Assembly: GCF_964048965.1 (NCBI RefSeq)
Contig: NZ_OZ040189.1
Coordinates: 248,001 to 312,000, forward strand
DNA length: 64,000 bases
DNA from: Tenacibaculum sp. 190130A14a
Lineage (GTDB): Bacteria; Bacteroidota; Bacteroidia; Flavobacteriales; Flavobacteriaceae
Direction: 5' to 3'
In this document: positions 9,357 through 18,882 of the stretch, one piece after another
Layout of the letters: every line of letters begins with the position of its first letter
Position numbering within the stretch: position 1 is the first letter of the stretch
Translations under genes and position numbers: made by a program
The notes under the pieces: generated by a model
Seen by the model: the letters and a program-made list of their open reading frames with translations, nothing else
What the model was told of the DNA's origin: nothing
The model's database searches: none

Positions 9357-11651
9357 TTAAAATTCAGTGTCTTCCTCGTCTTCTTTTTGCTCGATTTCTT
9401 CCTTAGTTTCCTCAACTTTAGTACAATCAATGTTAATAGTGAGTTCTTCTGAAGGTTTTTCAAAATCTTCGGCACTAATGTTTAAGGTTTTGTCGGCATA
9501 ACATTTTTGCATATACAATGCCCAAGACGGAAGAGACATAACAGCTCCTTGCCCAAGACCAATTCCGTAGAAGTGAGTTGCGCGATCTTCACCTCCTGTC
9601 CATACACCTGTAGCTAGGTTAGGAACAATTCCCATAAACCATCCGTCTGATTGGTTTTGAGTAGTTCCTGTTTTACCTGCAATTGGGTTGGTAAACTTAT
9701 AAGGAAAACCTGTGATAGCATCTTTACGAGAATTATTACTTGTACGTAAATAAACTCCAGATCCAGATTGAGTAACTCCCTTCATTAAATCTAAAATAAC
9801 ATAAGAAGACTCTTCACTTAAAACTTCTTTTGTTTTTGGGACAAAATCTTCTAAAACCGTTCCGTTTTTATCTTCGATTCTAGTAATCATCATAGGGCTT
9901 ACACGTAGTCCTTTGTTCGCAAAAGTAGCGTACGCACTAGTCATTTCTATTAATGATAATTCTACCGAACCTAATGCAATAGATGGGTTTGCTTCAATTT
10001 TTGATTCTATTCCTGATGATTCAGCCAAACGAGCAACATTAACAGGTTCTACCATATCAATTAATTGAGCTGTAACCACATTTGTAGACTTTGCAAGTGC
10101 TTCTTTTAAGGTTAATTCTCCACCATATTTTAGGTTAGAGTTTTTCGGAGTCCAGTCTTCAGGCATACCATATTTTTCTTTTGGAATCGTATATGGTGTG
10201 TTTGGAAGTTTGTCACAAGGAGACATTTTTAATTGGTTGATGGCAGTAGCATAAACAAAAGGCTTAAAAGTAGATCCTACCTGACGCTTTTGTTGTTGAA
10301 CGGCATCATATTTAAAATACTTATGATTGATTCCTCCAACCCAAGCTTTAACATGACCAGTTTGCGGTTCTATAGATACTAATCCAGAACGTAAGAAGTG
10401 TTTGTAGTAAACAATAGAGTCGTATGGAGTCATTACTGTATCACGTTCTCCCTTCCAGGTGAATACAGTCATGTCGGTTTCTGTTTTGAAATTCTTTTCA
10501 ATCTCTTTTTCAGATTTCCCTGCAGCTTTTAATCTCTTGTAACGGTCAGAATTTTGTTTTGCTCTTCTTATAATTCTAGCAATTTGGTCTTTTTCTAAGT
10601 CATAAAATGGAGCCGTTCTGTTTTTCTTTTGCTCTTTATTAAAAAAACTTTGCAAATTAGCCATATGCTGTGTTATCGCTTCTTCTGCGTATTGTTGCAT
10701 ACGAGAATCAATTGTAACATATACTTTTAATCCGTCTTTGTAAATGTTATAAGGTTCACCATTTGGCTTTAGATTGTTCTTAGCCCAACCTTTTAAAAAC
10801 TGTTTTACATTTTCTCTGAAATAAGTTGCTAAACCATCACTATGACTTTCTGGAGTAAACTTAATTTTCAATGGTAGTTTTTGAAGTGAATCTCTTTCTT
10901 GCTCAGTAATAAATCCGTTTTTGGCCATTTGAGAAAATACTACATTTCTTCTTTGTAAAGATTTTTTCTTAGAACGTTCTCTATGCGGATTGTATTGACG
11001 AGGATTTTTAAGCATAGCCACTAAAATAGCAGACTCTTGTAAGTCTAAGTCTCTTGGTTCTTTACCAAAGTAAATACGAGAAGCTGAGCGAATACCTGTT
11101 GCGTGAAATAAGAATCCTTGCGTATTTAAATACATGGTCATTATTTCTTCTTTGGTATACTGACGCTCAAGTTTTACTGCGACTACCCATTCTTTTACTT
11201 TTTGAGAAAGTCTTTTCAATAGGTTTTTAGCACCTCCTTGATTAAATAAGTTTTTAGCCAACTGTTGTGTAATGGTACTTGCTCCTCCTTTTCTACCAAA
11301 GTTGGCTACAGCTCTCGCAGTACCTTTAAAATCAATACCTGCATGATCGTAAAAACGTTCATCTTCTGTAGAAACTAAAGCTTTTACAAGGTTAGGGGAT
11401 AGGTCTTTGTATTGAATAGGAGTTCTGTTTGCTTTTACATAGTATTTTCCTAAGGTTTTACCATCTGAAGAAATAACTTCAGTTGCCAAGTCACTTTTAG
11501 GGTTTTCTAATTCTTCAAAAGTAGGAAGTGCACCAAAAGCACCCCAAGAGGCAAGTAAAAAGATTAAACAAAGAGAAAGTAATCCTCCTAAAACGATTCC
11601 CCAGAACCATTTAATAAACTTGCTAAAATCTGTTGTTTTTTTCTCAGCCAT
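9357..11651 (-). CDS. Bifunctional penicillin-binding protein 1A
   Basis: A 764-residue class A PBP. It has one N-terminal membrane anchor (about 17-40), a GT51 glycosyltransferase domain with catalytic E96 in STEDERFYDHAGID, and GGASTITQQLAKN. The transpeptidase domain shows all three motifs: GSTFKPF (SxxK), STN (SxN) and KTGTT. It polymerises and cross-links peptidoglycan. The start ATG overlaps the gldH stop by one base (TAATG), so it is probably translationally coupled to gldH. The acidic C-terminal tail (EEIEQKEDEEDTEF) is a low-complexity ending with no known role. Confidence 0.95.
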   Translation of the reverse strand: MAEKKTTDFSKFIKWFWGIVLGGLLSLCLIFLLASWGAFGALPTFEELENPKSDLATEVISSDGKTLGKYYVKANRTPIQYKDLSPNLVKALVSTEDERFYDHAGIDFKGTARAVANFGRKGGASTITQQLAKNLFNQGGAKNLLKRLSQKVKEWVVAVKLERQYTKEEIMTMYLNTQGFLFHATGIRSASRIYFGKEPRDLDLQESAILVAMLKNPRQYNPHRERSKKKSLQRRNVVFSQMAKNGFITEQERDSLQKLPLKIKFTPESHSDGLATYFRENVKQFLKGWAKNNLKPNGEPYNIYKDGLKVYVTIDSRMQQYAEEAITQHMANLQSFFNKEQKKNRTAPFYDLEKDQIARIIRRAKQNSDRYKRLKAAGKSEKEIEKNFKTETDMTVFTWKGERDTVMTPYDSIVYYKHFLRSGLVSIEPQTGHVKAWVGGINHKYFKYDAVQQQKRQVGSTFKPFVYATAINQLKMSPCDKLPNTPYTIPKEKYGMPEDWTPKNSNLKYGGELTLKEALAKSTNVVTAQLIDMVEPVNVARLAESSGIESKIEANPSIALGSVELSLIEMTSAYATFANKGLRVSPMMITRIEDKNGTVLEDFVPKTKEVLSEESSYVILDLMKGVTQSGSGVYLRTSNNSRKDAITGFPYKFTNPIAGKTGTTQNQSDGWFMGIVPNLATGVWTGGEDRATHFYGIGLGQGAVMSLPSWALYMQKCYADKTLNISAEDFEKPSEELTINIDCTKVEETKEEIEQKEDEEDTEF

Positions 11652-12151
11652 TATTGTGTTTTTTCAATTCTAAATCCTACATCAGTAACTCCTTCTAGAG
11701 ACTCAACTCCATGAACTTCGCCATTTTTTCTCATAGATTGACGTACTTTAAAGGTATATTCTCCTGATTTAGGAAATGTTATATTTTCTTTATAAAAAAG
11801 TTTATTTTCTTTAATGTCAGAAAATCCTTTCCCTAGAAACTTACCTGTAACATCGGTCATATCATACTCTAAAGTGTCTACAATTTTTTGACCATCAGGA
11901 AAGTCTATTTGAGCAATTAAAAATAAATTACTAAAAGGATAGTTTTTGTTGTTTCTTAGATTTATAAAAAGGTTTTTCTTTTGAATAGTATCATTTATAG
12001 AAAACAAAAATGCAACAGTATTATCTTTGTTCCAAGCTCCTTTTGGAATGGAAGTATACTCATCAAACTCTTGTTTAGAGTCGCAAGAAGTTAAGCTAAA
12101 GAAGATGAGTGCCATGAAGACATAAATACTATTTTTCTTTGTTTCCAGCAT
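11651..12151 (-). CDS. gldH: Gliding motility lipoprotein GldH
   Basis: A 166-residue lipoprotein (lipobox SLTSC, Cys23) whose body matches GldH: FDEYTSIPKGAWNKDNTVAF near the N-terminus and GEYTFKVRQSMR near the C-terminus. In Flavobacterium, GldH is needed for gliding and chitin use, alongside the type IX secretion proteins. Its ATG lies 23 bases inside the 3' end of ricT and its stop overlaps the PBP1A start, so it is embedded in a coupled ricT-gldH-PBP1A unit. This order is one I associate with Flavobacteriaceae. Confidence 0.9.
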   Translation of the reverse strand: MLETKKNSIYVFMALIFFSLTSCDSKQEFDEYTSIPKGAWNKDNTVAFLFSINDTIQKKNLFINLRNNKNYPFSNLFLIAQIDFPDGQKIVDTLEYDMTDVTGKFLGKGFSDIKENKLFYKENITFPKSGEYTFKVRQSMRKNGEVHGVESLEGVTDVGFRIEKTQ

Positions 12152-13607
12152 TGTTATTGTTGTTTTTTCGTCTATTCGGATTTCTCCTTTTTTGATTGTT
12201 CTGCTTTTTATTTTGAGGTTGCTGATTTTGCTTTTGTGTACCTTCTGGTTTAGGTTTGTTGCTTCTCTGTTTGTTGTTGTTTCTATTGTTTTTTCTAACA
12301 GGTCTCTTGCTTTCAGTACGTTTATTTTCTGGGGTGTTGTTTTTCTTTCCAGAATCTTTTTTTACTGGTTTGTTCGAAGACTTGTTTGAGTTTGAAGCCT
12401 TATTTGAATTTGATGTTTTGTTTGTTGGTTTTTTTGTGTTCGTGTTTGAACTCGTTTTTTTATTGACTGGCTTTCTTCCACGTTTTCTATTTCTCCTTGG
12501 TTTTTTTGGAGTGTCAAAACGAGTTAAACTATCTTGCCCAACAACATTTTCAAAATCTATTGTAGCTTCTTCAAGTATTTCTGCTTCATATTCTTCTAAC
12601 GGAGAAGATACTTCGTTATTTTCATTAAGCTCAATAATTTCTTGAACTTGATCTAATGACAGTTTAAACCATTTAAAACTTTCTTCTTTATAGGTATACC
12701 AAAGTAGTTTTTTAAAGATGTCCATTTTTACAAAAACGGCATCTCCTTTTTCTGTTTTAAGAACTAAATCTTGTTTTGGAAAACTATCTAGGGCTTCAAG
12801 ATAGGTGTCTAACTCAAAATTTAAACAACATTTTAATTTACCACATTGTCCTGCTAGTTTTAAAGGGTTTAATGATAGTTGTTGATAACGTGCAGCTGCT
12901 GTATTAACTTTTCTGAAGTCAGTTAGCCAAGTAGAACAGCATAATTCTCTACCACAAGATCCTACACCTCCTAATCGAGCTGCTTCTTGACGCATTCCTA
13001 CCTGACGCATTTCTACCCTAATAGAAAAAGCACTTGCTAAATCACGAATTAATTGACGGAAGTCTACCCTGTCATCAGCAGTATAGTAAAAAGTAGCTTT
13101 GGTTCCATCACCTTGAAACTCTACATCAGAAAGTTTCATTTGTAATCCAAGCTTACTAATAATTTCTCTACCTCGTCGTTGTGTTTCTGGTTCGCGTTCT
13201 CTCGAGGCTTGCCAAACGTCAATATCTTTTTGACTTGCTTTACGATATATCTTTTTTACATCATCACTGTTTTCTTCTACTTTACGTTTCTTCATTTGAA
13301 CCTTTACAAGTTCACCTGCTAAAGAAACAATACCAATATCATGACCAGAAGAACCTTCAACAGCCACAATATCTCCCATAGAAATAGAAACGTTTTGTGT
13401 GTTTTTGTAAAAATGTTTTCGTCCGTTCTTAAAACGAACTTCATAAATATTAAAAGGAGCTTCACCTGAAGGTAAAGTCATATTCGATAACCAATCAAAA
13501 ACGGCCAATTTATGTCCACTACCACATGTTCCTGTTCCGCAATTTCCATTGCTTTTACATCCATTTGGAACGCCGCTTTTGTTAGTTGAGCAACTGCTAC
13601 AACCCAT
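12129..13607 (-). CDS. ricT: PSP1/RicT-like iron-sulfur regulatory protein
   Basis: A 492-residue member of the PSP1/YaaT (RicT) family. A cysteine-rich N-terminus (MGCSSCST, six Cys in the first 30 residues) precedes a PSP1 core with CGRELCCSTW and CGKLKCC, the paired cysteines expected to hold an Fe-S cluster in RicT. After residue 360 comes a long, basic, Lys/Asn/Ser-rich tail of about 130 residues that looks disordered. In Bacillus, RicT works in the RicAFT complex on mRNA processing. That role is not shown in Bacteroidota. The low-complexity tail creates several false ORFs on the other strand. Confidence 0.85.
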   Translation of the reverse strand: MGCSSCSTNKSGVPNGCKSNGNCGTGTCGSGHKLAVFDWLSNMTLPSGEAPFNIYEVRFKNGRKHFYKNTQNVSISMGDIVAVEGSSGHDIGIVSLAGELVKVQMKKRKVEENSDDVKKIYRKASQKDIDVWQASREREPETQRRGREIISKLGLQMKLSDVEFQGDGTKATFYYTADDRVDFRQLIRDLASAFSIRVEMRQVGMRQEAARLGGVGSCGRELCCSTWLTDFRKVNTAAARYQQLSLNPLKLAGQCGKLKCCLNFELDTYLEALDSFPKQDLVLKTEKGDAVFVKMDIFKKLLWYTYKEESFKWFKLSLDQVQEIIELNENNEVSSPLEEYEAEILEEATIDFENVVGQDSLTRFDTPKKPRRNRKRGRKPVNKKTSSNTNTKKPTNKTSNSNKASNSNKSSNKPVKKDSGKKNNTPENKRTESKRPVRKNNRNNNKQRSNKPKPEGTQKQNQQPQNKKQNNQKRRNPNRRKNNNNNAGNKEK

Positions 13608-13788
13608 TTTATGTATATATTTTATAAATATTTTTTAAACCTGCTTTTGAAGTCAGTATCAAAAAATATGTTAATCATTGATTTTTAGTTAGATAAAGTT
13701 TCTGTTTTTGAAACTATTTCTAACGAGTAAAGATACAGATTCTAGTGGAAAGAGAAAATGCAAATTTTAGTTAATAAGATATTGTAAT

Positions 13789-14631
13789 TTATTTTGAAAG
13801 AAAATCAATGCAGGTTTTAATAGTTTCCTCTAACTCTGGTGGTAACGAAGTGGAACTCCAAGGGTGTCTTGCATTGAAAACATGATCAGCATTTTTAATA
13901 ATTTTAAAAGAGCTATTTGGGTTCCATTCATGTTGAATCTCCCCTTCTTTTATAAAAACCGAAGTATCATTGTCTCCATGAACAATTAAATGAGGAATGT
14001 TTAAGTTTTTAATTGCGGCTTCAATGTTTAGACGACCTTCATTTTGTTTAAAATCTTCATAAAATTGATAAAAATGTGGCATTTGTTGTTTTGTTCTTCC
14101 ATTCAGAACATATTTTACACCTTCTTTTTTCCATTGCTCTAAATCACCAACGGTTGCAGTTCTTTTTCCGAAATCGCAAACACCCGCTAATGTGATGACG
14201 TTGCTTATTTTGTTGTTTTCTGAAGCTTTTATAGTAACAATTCCACCACCTCGACTATGACCTATAAGCGTAATGTTGTTGAGGTTTGTTTCTTTTTTAT
14301 TAACTATTGATTGGTGTAGCCAATCGATAACAGTTTCTAAATCATCTAATTCTTTGGTGTAGTTGTTGTTTCCGAAGGCTTCCAAATCGGGAAAATCGAT
14401 AGGTTGTTCAATAGTACCTCCATTGTGAGAGAAATTAAACTTTACAAAATAAAAACCTGTATTAGCAAATGCTTCAGCCATCAAATTCCATGCTCCCCAG
14501 TCTTTAAATCCTTTATATCCATGACAAAAAATAACAACAGGTTTGGGGGTGTTGTTTTCTTTGTAAAAAGTGTCAATAAGAATTGGTTTGTGATGTTTGC
14601 TCTGTATTATTTGATTGGTAATTTGCTTCAT
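13789..14631 (-). CDS. Alpha/beta hydrolase (dienelactone hydrolase-like)
   Basis: A 280-residue cytoplasmic alpha/beta hydrolase. The oxyanion region CHGYKGFKDWG lies at about 36-46, the nucleophile elbow GHSRGGG has S126, and late segments VHGDND and DADHVF-like (ADHVFNARHPW) supply the Asp and His of the triad. No signal peptide is visible. It lies downstream of the gdhA terminator and upstream of ricT with a 181-base gap that shows no clear signal. The substrate is unknown. Confidence 0.85.
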   Translation of the reverse strand: MKQITNQIIQSKHHKPILIDTFYKENNTPKPVVIFCHGYKGFKDWGAWNLMAEAFANTGFYFVKFNFSHNGGTIEQPIDFPDLEAFGNNNYTKELDDLETVIDWLHQSIVNKKETNLNNITLIGHSRGGGIVTIKASENNKISNVITLAGVCDFGKRTATVGDLEQWKKEGVKYVLNGRTKQQMPHFYQFYEDFKQNEGRLNIEAAIKNLNIPHLIVHGDNDTSVFIKEGEIQHEWNPNSSFKIIKNADHVFNARHPWSSTSLPPELEETIKTCIDFLSK

Positions 14632-14663
14632 TAAGATTTTTGTTTAAAGGTTTAAAAATAAAA

Positions 14664-14691
14664 AAAGCGCATCAATAATTTGATGCGCTTT
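14664..14691 (-). terminator. Terminator of gdhA
   Basis: Perfect 12-base arms AAAGCGCATCAA / TTGATGCGCTTT around the four-base loop TAAT, 22 bases past the gdhA stop. Confidence 0.9.
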
Positions 14692-14713
14692 GATTTTATA
14701 ATAAGTTGAAAAA

Positions 14714-16060
<1,347 letters not shown>

Positions 16061-16099
16061 TTAGTTGTTCTGTTATAATTTGTTTCAAAATTTACCCTG

Positions 16100-16107
16100 C
16101 AAATATA
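16100..16107 (-). promoter_or_regulatory. Candidate -7 element for gdhA
   Basis: Minus-strand TATATTTG fits the flavobacterial TAnnTTTG consensus and gives a leader of about 40 bases. No TTG sits at the expected -33 distance. Confidence 0.45.
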
Positions 16108-16211
16108 GTTAATTTACAATTCGTTAAATTTTATTTTATACTTTATTTAACGTCTTTCTTAAACGTTTTCGTAAACAGTTGAAATTCCTCTTATTTTTTC
16201 ATAAAAAAGCG

Positions 16212-16219
16212 TAAATTTG
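16212..16219 (+). promoter_or_regulatory. Candidate -7 element for pheS
   Basis: TAAATTTG fits TAnnTTTG and lies 25 bases before the pheS ATG. No good TTG is found at -33. Confidence 0.45.
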
Positions 16220-16243
16220 CGACTTAATTTTTTTTGAAGAATT

Positions 16244-17263
16244 ATGTTAGATAAGGTAAAAGAATTGATTGGTGATGTACAGGCTTTTAAAGCTACGTCT
16301 AAAGAGGAGGTTGAAGCATTCAGAATTAAATATTTAGGAAGCAAAGGATTGTTAAAAGATTTATTTGCTGAATTTAAGAATGTAGATACCGAATTACGTA
16401 AAGATTTTGGACAAGCTTTAAACAACTTAAAAAAATCTGCTGAGACAAAAGTTAGTGAGTTAAACGAAGCACTAGAAAGTGCTGTTGAGGAGAAAGGAGT
16501 TTATGGAGACTTAACTCGCCCAGCAGAACCAATTGAATTAGGATCACGTCATCCAATATCTCTTGTAAAGAACCAAATTATAGAAGTATTTAACCGAATT
16601 GGTTTTACCGTTTCTGAAGGCCCAGAGATTGAAGATGATTGGCATAATTTTACCGCTTTAAATTTACCAGAGTATCACCCTGCACGTGATATGCAGGATA
16701 CATTCTTTATTGAAAAGAACCCTGATACTTTGTTAAGAACACATACTTCATCGGTGCAAGTACGTTATATGGAAAACAACGAACCACCAATTCGTACAAT
16801 TTCTCCAGGACGTGTATTTCGTAATGAAGATATTTCTGCACGTGCACACTGTATTTTCCACCAAGTAGAAGGATTATATATTGATACTGACGTGTCTTTT
16901 GCCGATTTAAAACAAACCTTGTTATACTTTACGAAGGAGATGTTTGGCAAATCAAAGATTCGTTTACGTCCATCGTATTTCCCATTTACAGAGCCAAGTG
17001 CTGAGGTAGATATTTACTGGGGATTAGAAACAGAAACAGATTATCGTATAACCAAAGGAACAGGTTGGTTAGAAATTATGGGATGTGGAATGGTAGACCC
17101 TAATGTATTAAAGAATTGTAATATCGACCCAACAAAATATAGTGGTTATGCGTTTGGAATGGGAATAGAGCGTATTGCAATGTTGTTATACCAAATTCCA
17201 GATATTAGAATGTTCTATGAAAACGATAAGCGTTTCTTAGAGCAATTTAAATCGGTGATTTAA
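16244..17263 (+). CDS. pheS: Phenylalanine-tRNA ligase alpha subunit
   Basis: A 339-residue class II aminoacyl-tRNA synthetase subunit. A coiled-coil N-terminus (about 1-85) precedes the catalytic domain with HPISLVKNQIIEVF, GPEIEDDWHNF, motif 2 RTISPGRVFRNED, and motif 3 GYAFGMGIERIAML. It charges tRNA-Phe together with PheT, which is not in this window. It is followed by its own terminator at 17291-17320. Confidence 0.96.
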   Translation: MLDKVKELIGDVQAFKATSKEEVEAFRIKYLGSKGLLKDLFAEFKNVDTELRKDFGQALNNLKKSAETKVSELNEALESAVEEKGVYGDLTRPAEPIELGSRHPISLVKNQIIEVFNRIGFTVSEGPEIEDDWHNFTALNLPEYHPARDMQDTFFIEKNPDTLLRTHTSSVQVRYMENNEPPIRTISPGRVFRNEDISARAHCIFHQVEGLYIDTDVSFADLKQTLLYFTKEMFGKSKIRLRPSYFPFTEPSAEVDIYWGLETETDYRITKGTGWLEIMGCGMVDPNVLKNCNIDPTKYSGYAFGMGIERIAMLLYQIPDIRMFYENDKRFLEQFKSVI

Positions 17264-17290
17264 TTTTAAAGAAGATTCAAAGCATATATA

Positions 17291-17320
17291 AAAGACGAAA
17301 GCATACATACTTTCGTCTTT
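17291..17320 (+). terminator. Terminator of pheS
   Basis: Arms AAAGACGAAAG / CTTTCGTCTTT of 11 bases around an eight-base loop, 28 bases past the pheS stop. Confidence 0.8.
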
Positions 17321-17340
17321 ACTTTTAAAGAACATATTTT

Positions 17341-17736
17341 ATGAGAAAAGATATTCATATACCTGAGGTTACTGGAGTAGAAATTGCGGTTGTTTTAGAT
17401 AAAAATGAAAAGGATCATTCAGATGAATGGGGAGTGTATATCATTAATAGAAAAGAAGTTGATTTAGAGATGGTGGTCATTGTTTCTCAAGGATTTTCAG
17501 AAACGAAAAAGACTTCTTTGTTTAGAAGAAAGATAGATGTATTACCAGCAAATTCATATTCTAAATTTGAGGTAATGCAACCAGAATTATTTGCTTTAGA
17601 TAATCGCTTTCAAGTAACTTTTTTTCAAAACAATCAGTTGCATGATAAAACCTATATATTCCAAGCAGAAACCATTCAAGAAGCATTTACACGTGATATA
17701 GATATCTTAGGAAAGAAAGGTATTGCTATTAAATAA
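17341..17736 (+). CDS. Conserved hypothetical protein
   Basis: A 131-residue protein with no signal peptide and no membrane segment, probably cytoplasmic. It has alternating beta-type stretches (GVEIAVVLDKNE, WGVYIINRKEV, MVVIVSQGF) and I recognise no domain. It starts 20 bases after the pheS terminator. Codon use looks like its neighbours. It may be conserved next to pheS in relatives, but I cannot confirm that here. Confidence 0.7.
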   Translation: MRKDIHIPEVTGVEIAVVLDKNEKDHSDEWGVYIINRKEVDLEMVVIVSQGFSETKKTSLFRRKIDVLPANSYSKFEVMQPELFALDNRFQVTFFQNNQLHDKTYIFQAETIQEAFTRDIDILGKKGIAIK

Positions 17737-17781
17737 TAAGTGTACCTTTAGCAACGATTAATTCTTTATCCCCCGATCTAC

Positions 17782-18408
17782 ATGGAAGAAATTTTAAAAA
17801 TTACTAGCGGACTTTGCTGGTCAACGGTATACATCGTTTTAATTTACAATGGTTTTAAGTATAAAAGCTACGGAATGCCTCTGTTGGCTCTTGGACTAAA
17901 TTTTGGATGGGAGTTTTTTTATAGTTTTTATGAATTAGATGTAAATGATATTAGCTTACAACGATGGATTAATATTTTTTGGTTTGTGTTAGACGGGGTG
18001 ATTGTGTACCAATATTTTAAGTTTGGTAAACAATACTTTCCGAAGAAGATATCTGGAAAGCTCTTCATTCCTTGGTCTATATTAATTTTTGCTAGCTGCT
18101 TCCTCATAGAATATATGTTTCTGTACGAATTTGGAAGAAGTCAAGGAGCAAAGTATGCAGCTTTTTTACAAAACTTAATAATGTCTTTCTTATTTATAGA
18201 CTTATTGCTAAAAAGAGCAAAAATAGAAGAGTTTTCTATGACGGTTGCTGTTTGTAAATGGATAGGAACTTTGGCTCCAACTATTTTATTCGGATTAGAA
18301 AGTAACTTTATTCTTGTTATAGGAGGATTATGCTGTATAGTAGATATGATTTATATAGGAGTATTGTACTCGTATAAAAAACAAATACGTAGTGTTGCTT
18401 CTACATAA
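17782..18408 (+). CDS. Transmembrane (Pyr4-type) terpene cyclase family candidate
   Basis: A 208-residue protein with seven predicted hydrophobic segments and almost no soluble parts. The acidic residue E44 in NFGWEFFYSFYE (second helix) and D188 in CCIVDMIY (last helix) are placed like the two acidic residues known to be needed in fungal Pyr4-type membrane terpene cyclases. Length and topology also fit. Such enzymes start cyclisation by protonating an olefin or epoxide of a prenyl chain. The assignment rests on topology and these motifs; no prenyltransferase or epoxidase is adjacent, so the substrate is open. Confidence 0.6.
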   Translation: MEEILKITSGLCWSTVYIVLIYNGFKYKSYGMPLLALGLNFGWEFFYSFYELDVNDISLQRWINIFWFVLDGVIVYQYFKFGKQYFPKKISGKLFIPWSILIFASCFLIEYMFLYEFGRSQGAKYAAFLQNLIMSFLFIDLLLKRAKIEEFSMTVAVCKWIGTLAPTILFGLESNFILVIGGLCCIVDMIYIGVLYSYKKQIRSVAST

Positions 18409-18414
18409 TTAATG

Positions 18415-18774
18415 TTAGATAGACTCGTAACTTTCTACAGTAATATCGGCCATTACATTTCCGGTATGTTTGGTGCTTAAAGGTTCAAACAAAAGAAGAT
18501 GTACTTCTTCTTTAGCCACAGGTTTATGGTCTACTCCTTTGGGTACAATATAAAATTCGCCTTCATTTACTGTAACAGTTTCATCTCTTAATTCAAGAAT
18601 CAATTGGCCTTTTAAAACCATAAACAATTCATCTTCATTTTCATGATTATGAAAAACAAATTCTCCTTTAATTTTAGCTAATAGTATTTGTTGCCCGTTT
18701 AATTCACCAATTTTTTTTGGAGACCATCTATCTGAAAATAAATTTAATTTTTCCTGAATGTTTATTACCGACAT
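18415..18774 (-). CDS. Cupin domain-containing protein
   Basis: A 119-residue single-domain cupin. The two conserved metal-binding motifs are visible: HNHENEDELFMVLKGQ (about 41-56) and a second GEFYIVPKGVDHKP (about 72-85). It probably binds a divalent metal. Function may be isomerase, oxygenase or ligand sensor; the sequence does not decide. It is convergent with the terpene-cyclase-like gene (six bases apart) and divergent from the AgcS gene. Confidence 0.88.
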   Translation of the reverse strand: MSVINIQEKLNLFSDRWSPKKIGELNGQQILLAKIKGEFVFHNHENEDELFMVLKGQLILELRDETVTVNEGEFYIVPKGVDHKPVAKEEVHLLLFEPLSTKHTGNVMADITVESYESI

Positions 18775-18882
18775 TTTTTTGTTGTTTTAGTTCTTGTTTG
18801 TTTTGAGCTGATTAAATTACTCTTTTTAGAGGCAAAAATGCTTTATGTTTTGTTAAATTAGTTGACTCTAAAATAGAAATAT

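Noticed and set aside
12192..12645. Two overlapping hydrophobic ORFs on the plus strand opposite the end of ricT
   Set aside because: They are the complement of the Lys/Asn-rich RicT tail, whose AAA/AAC codons read as Phe/Val/Leu on the other strand.
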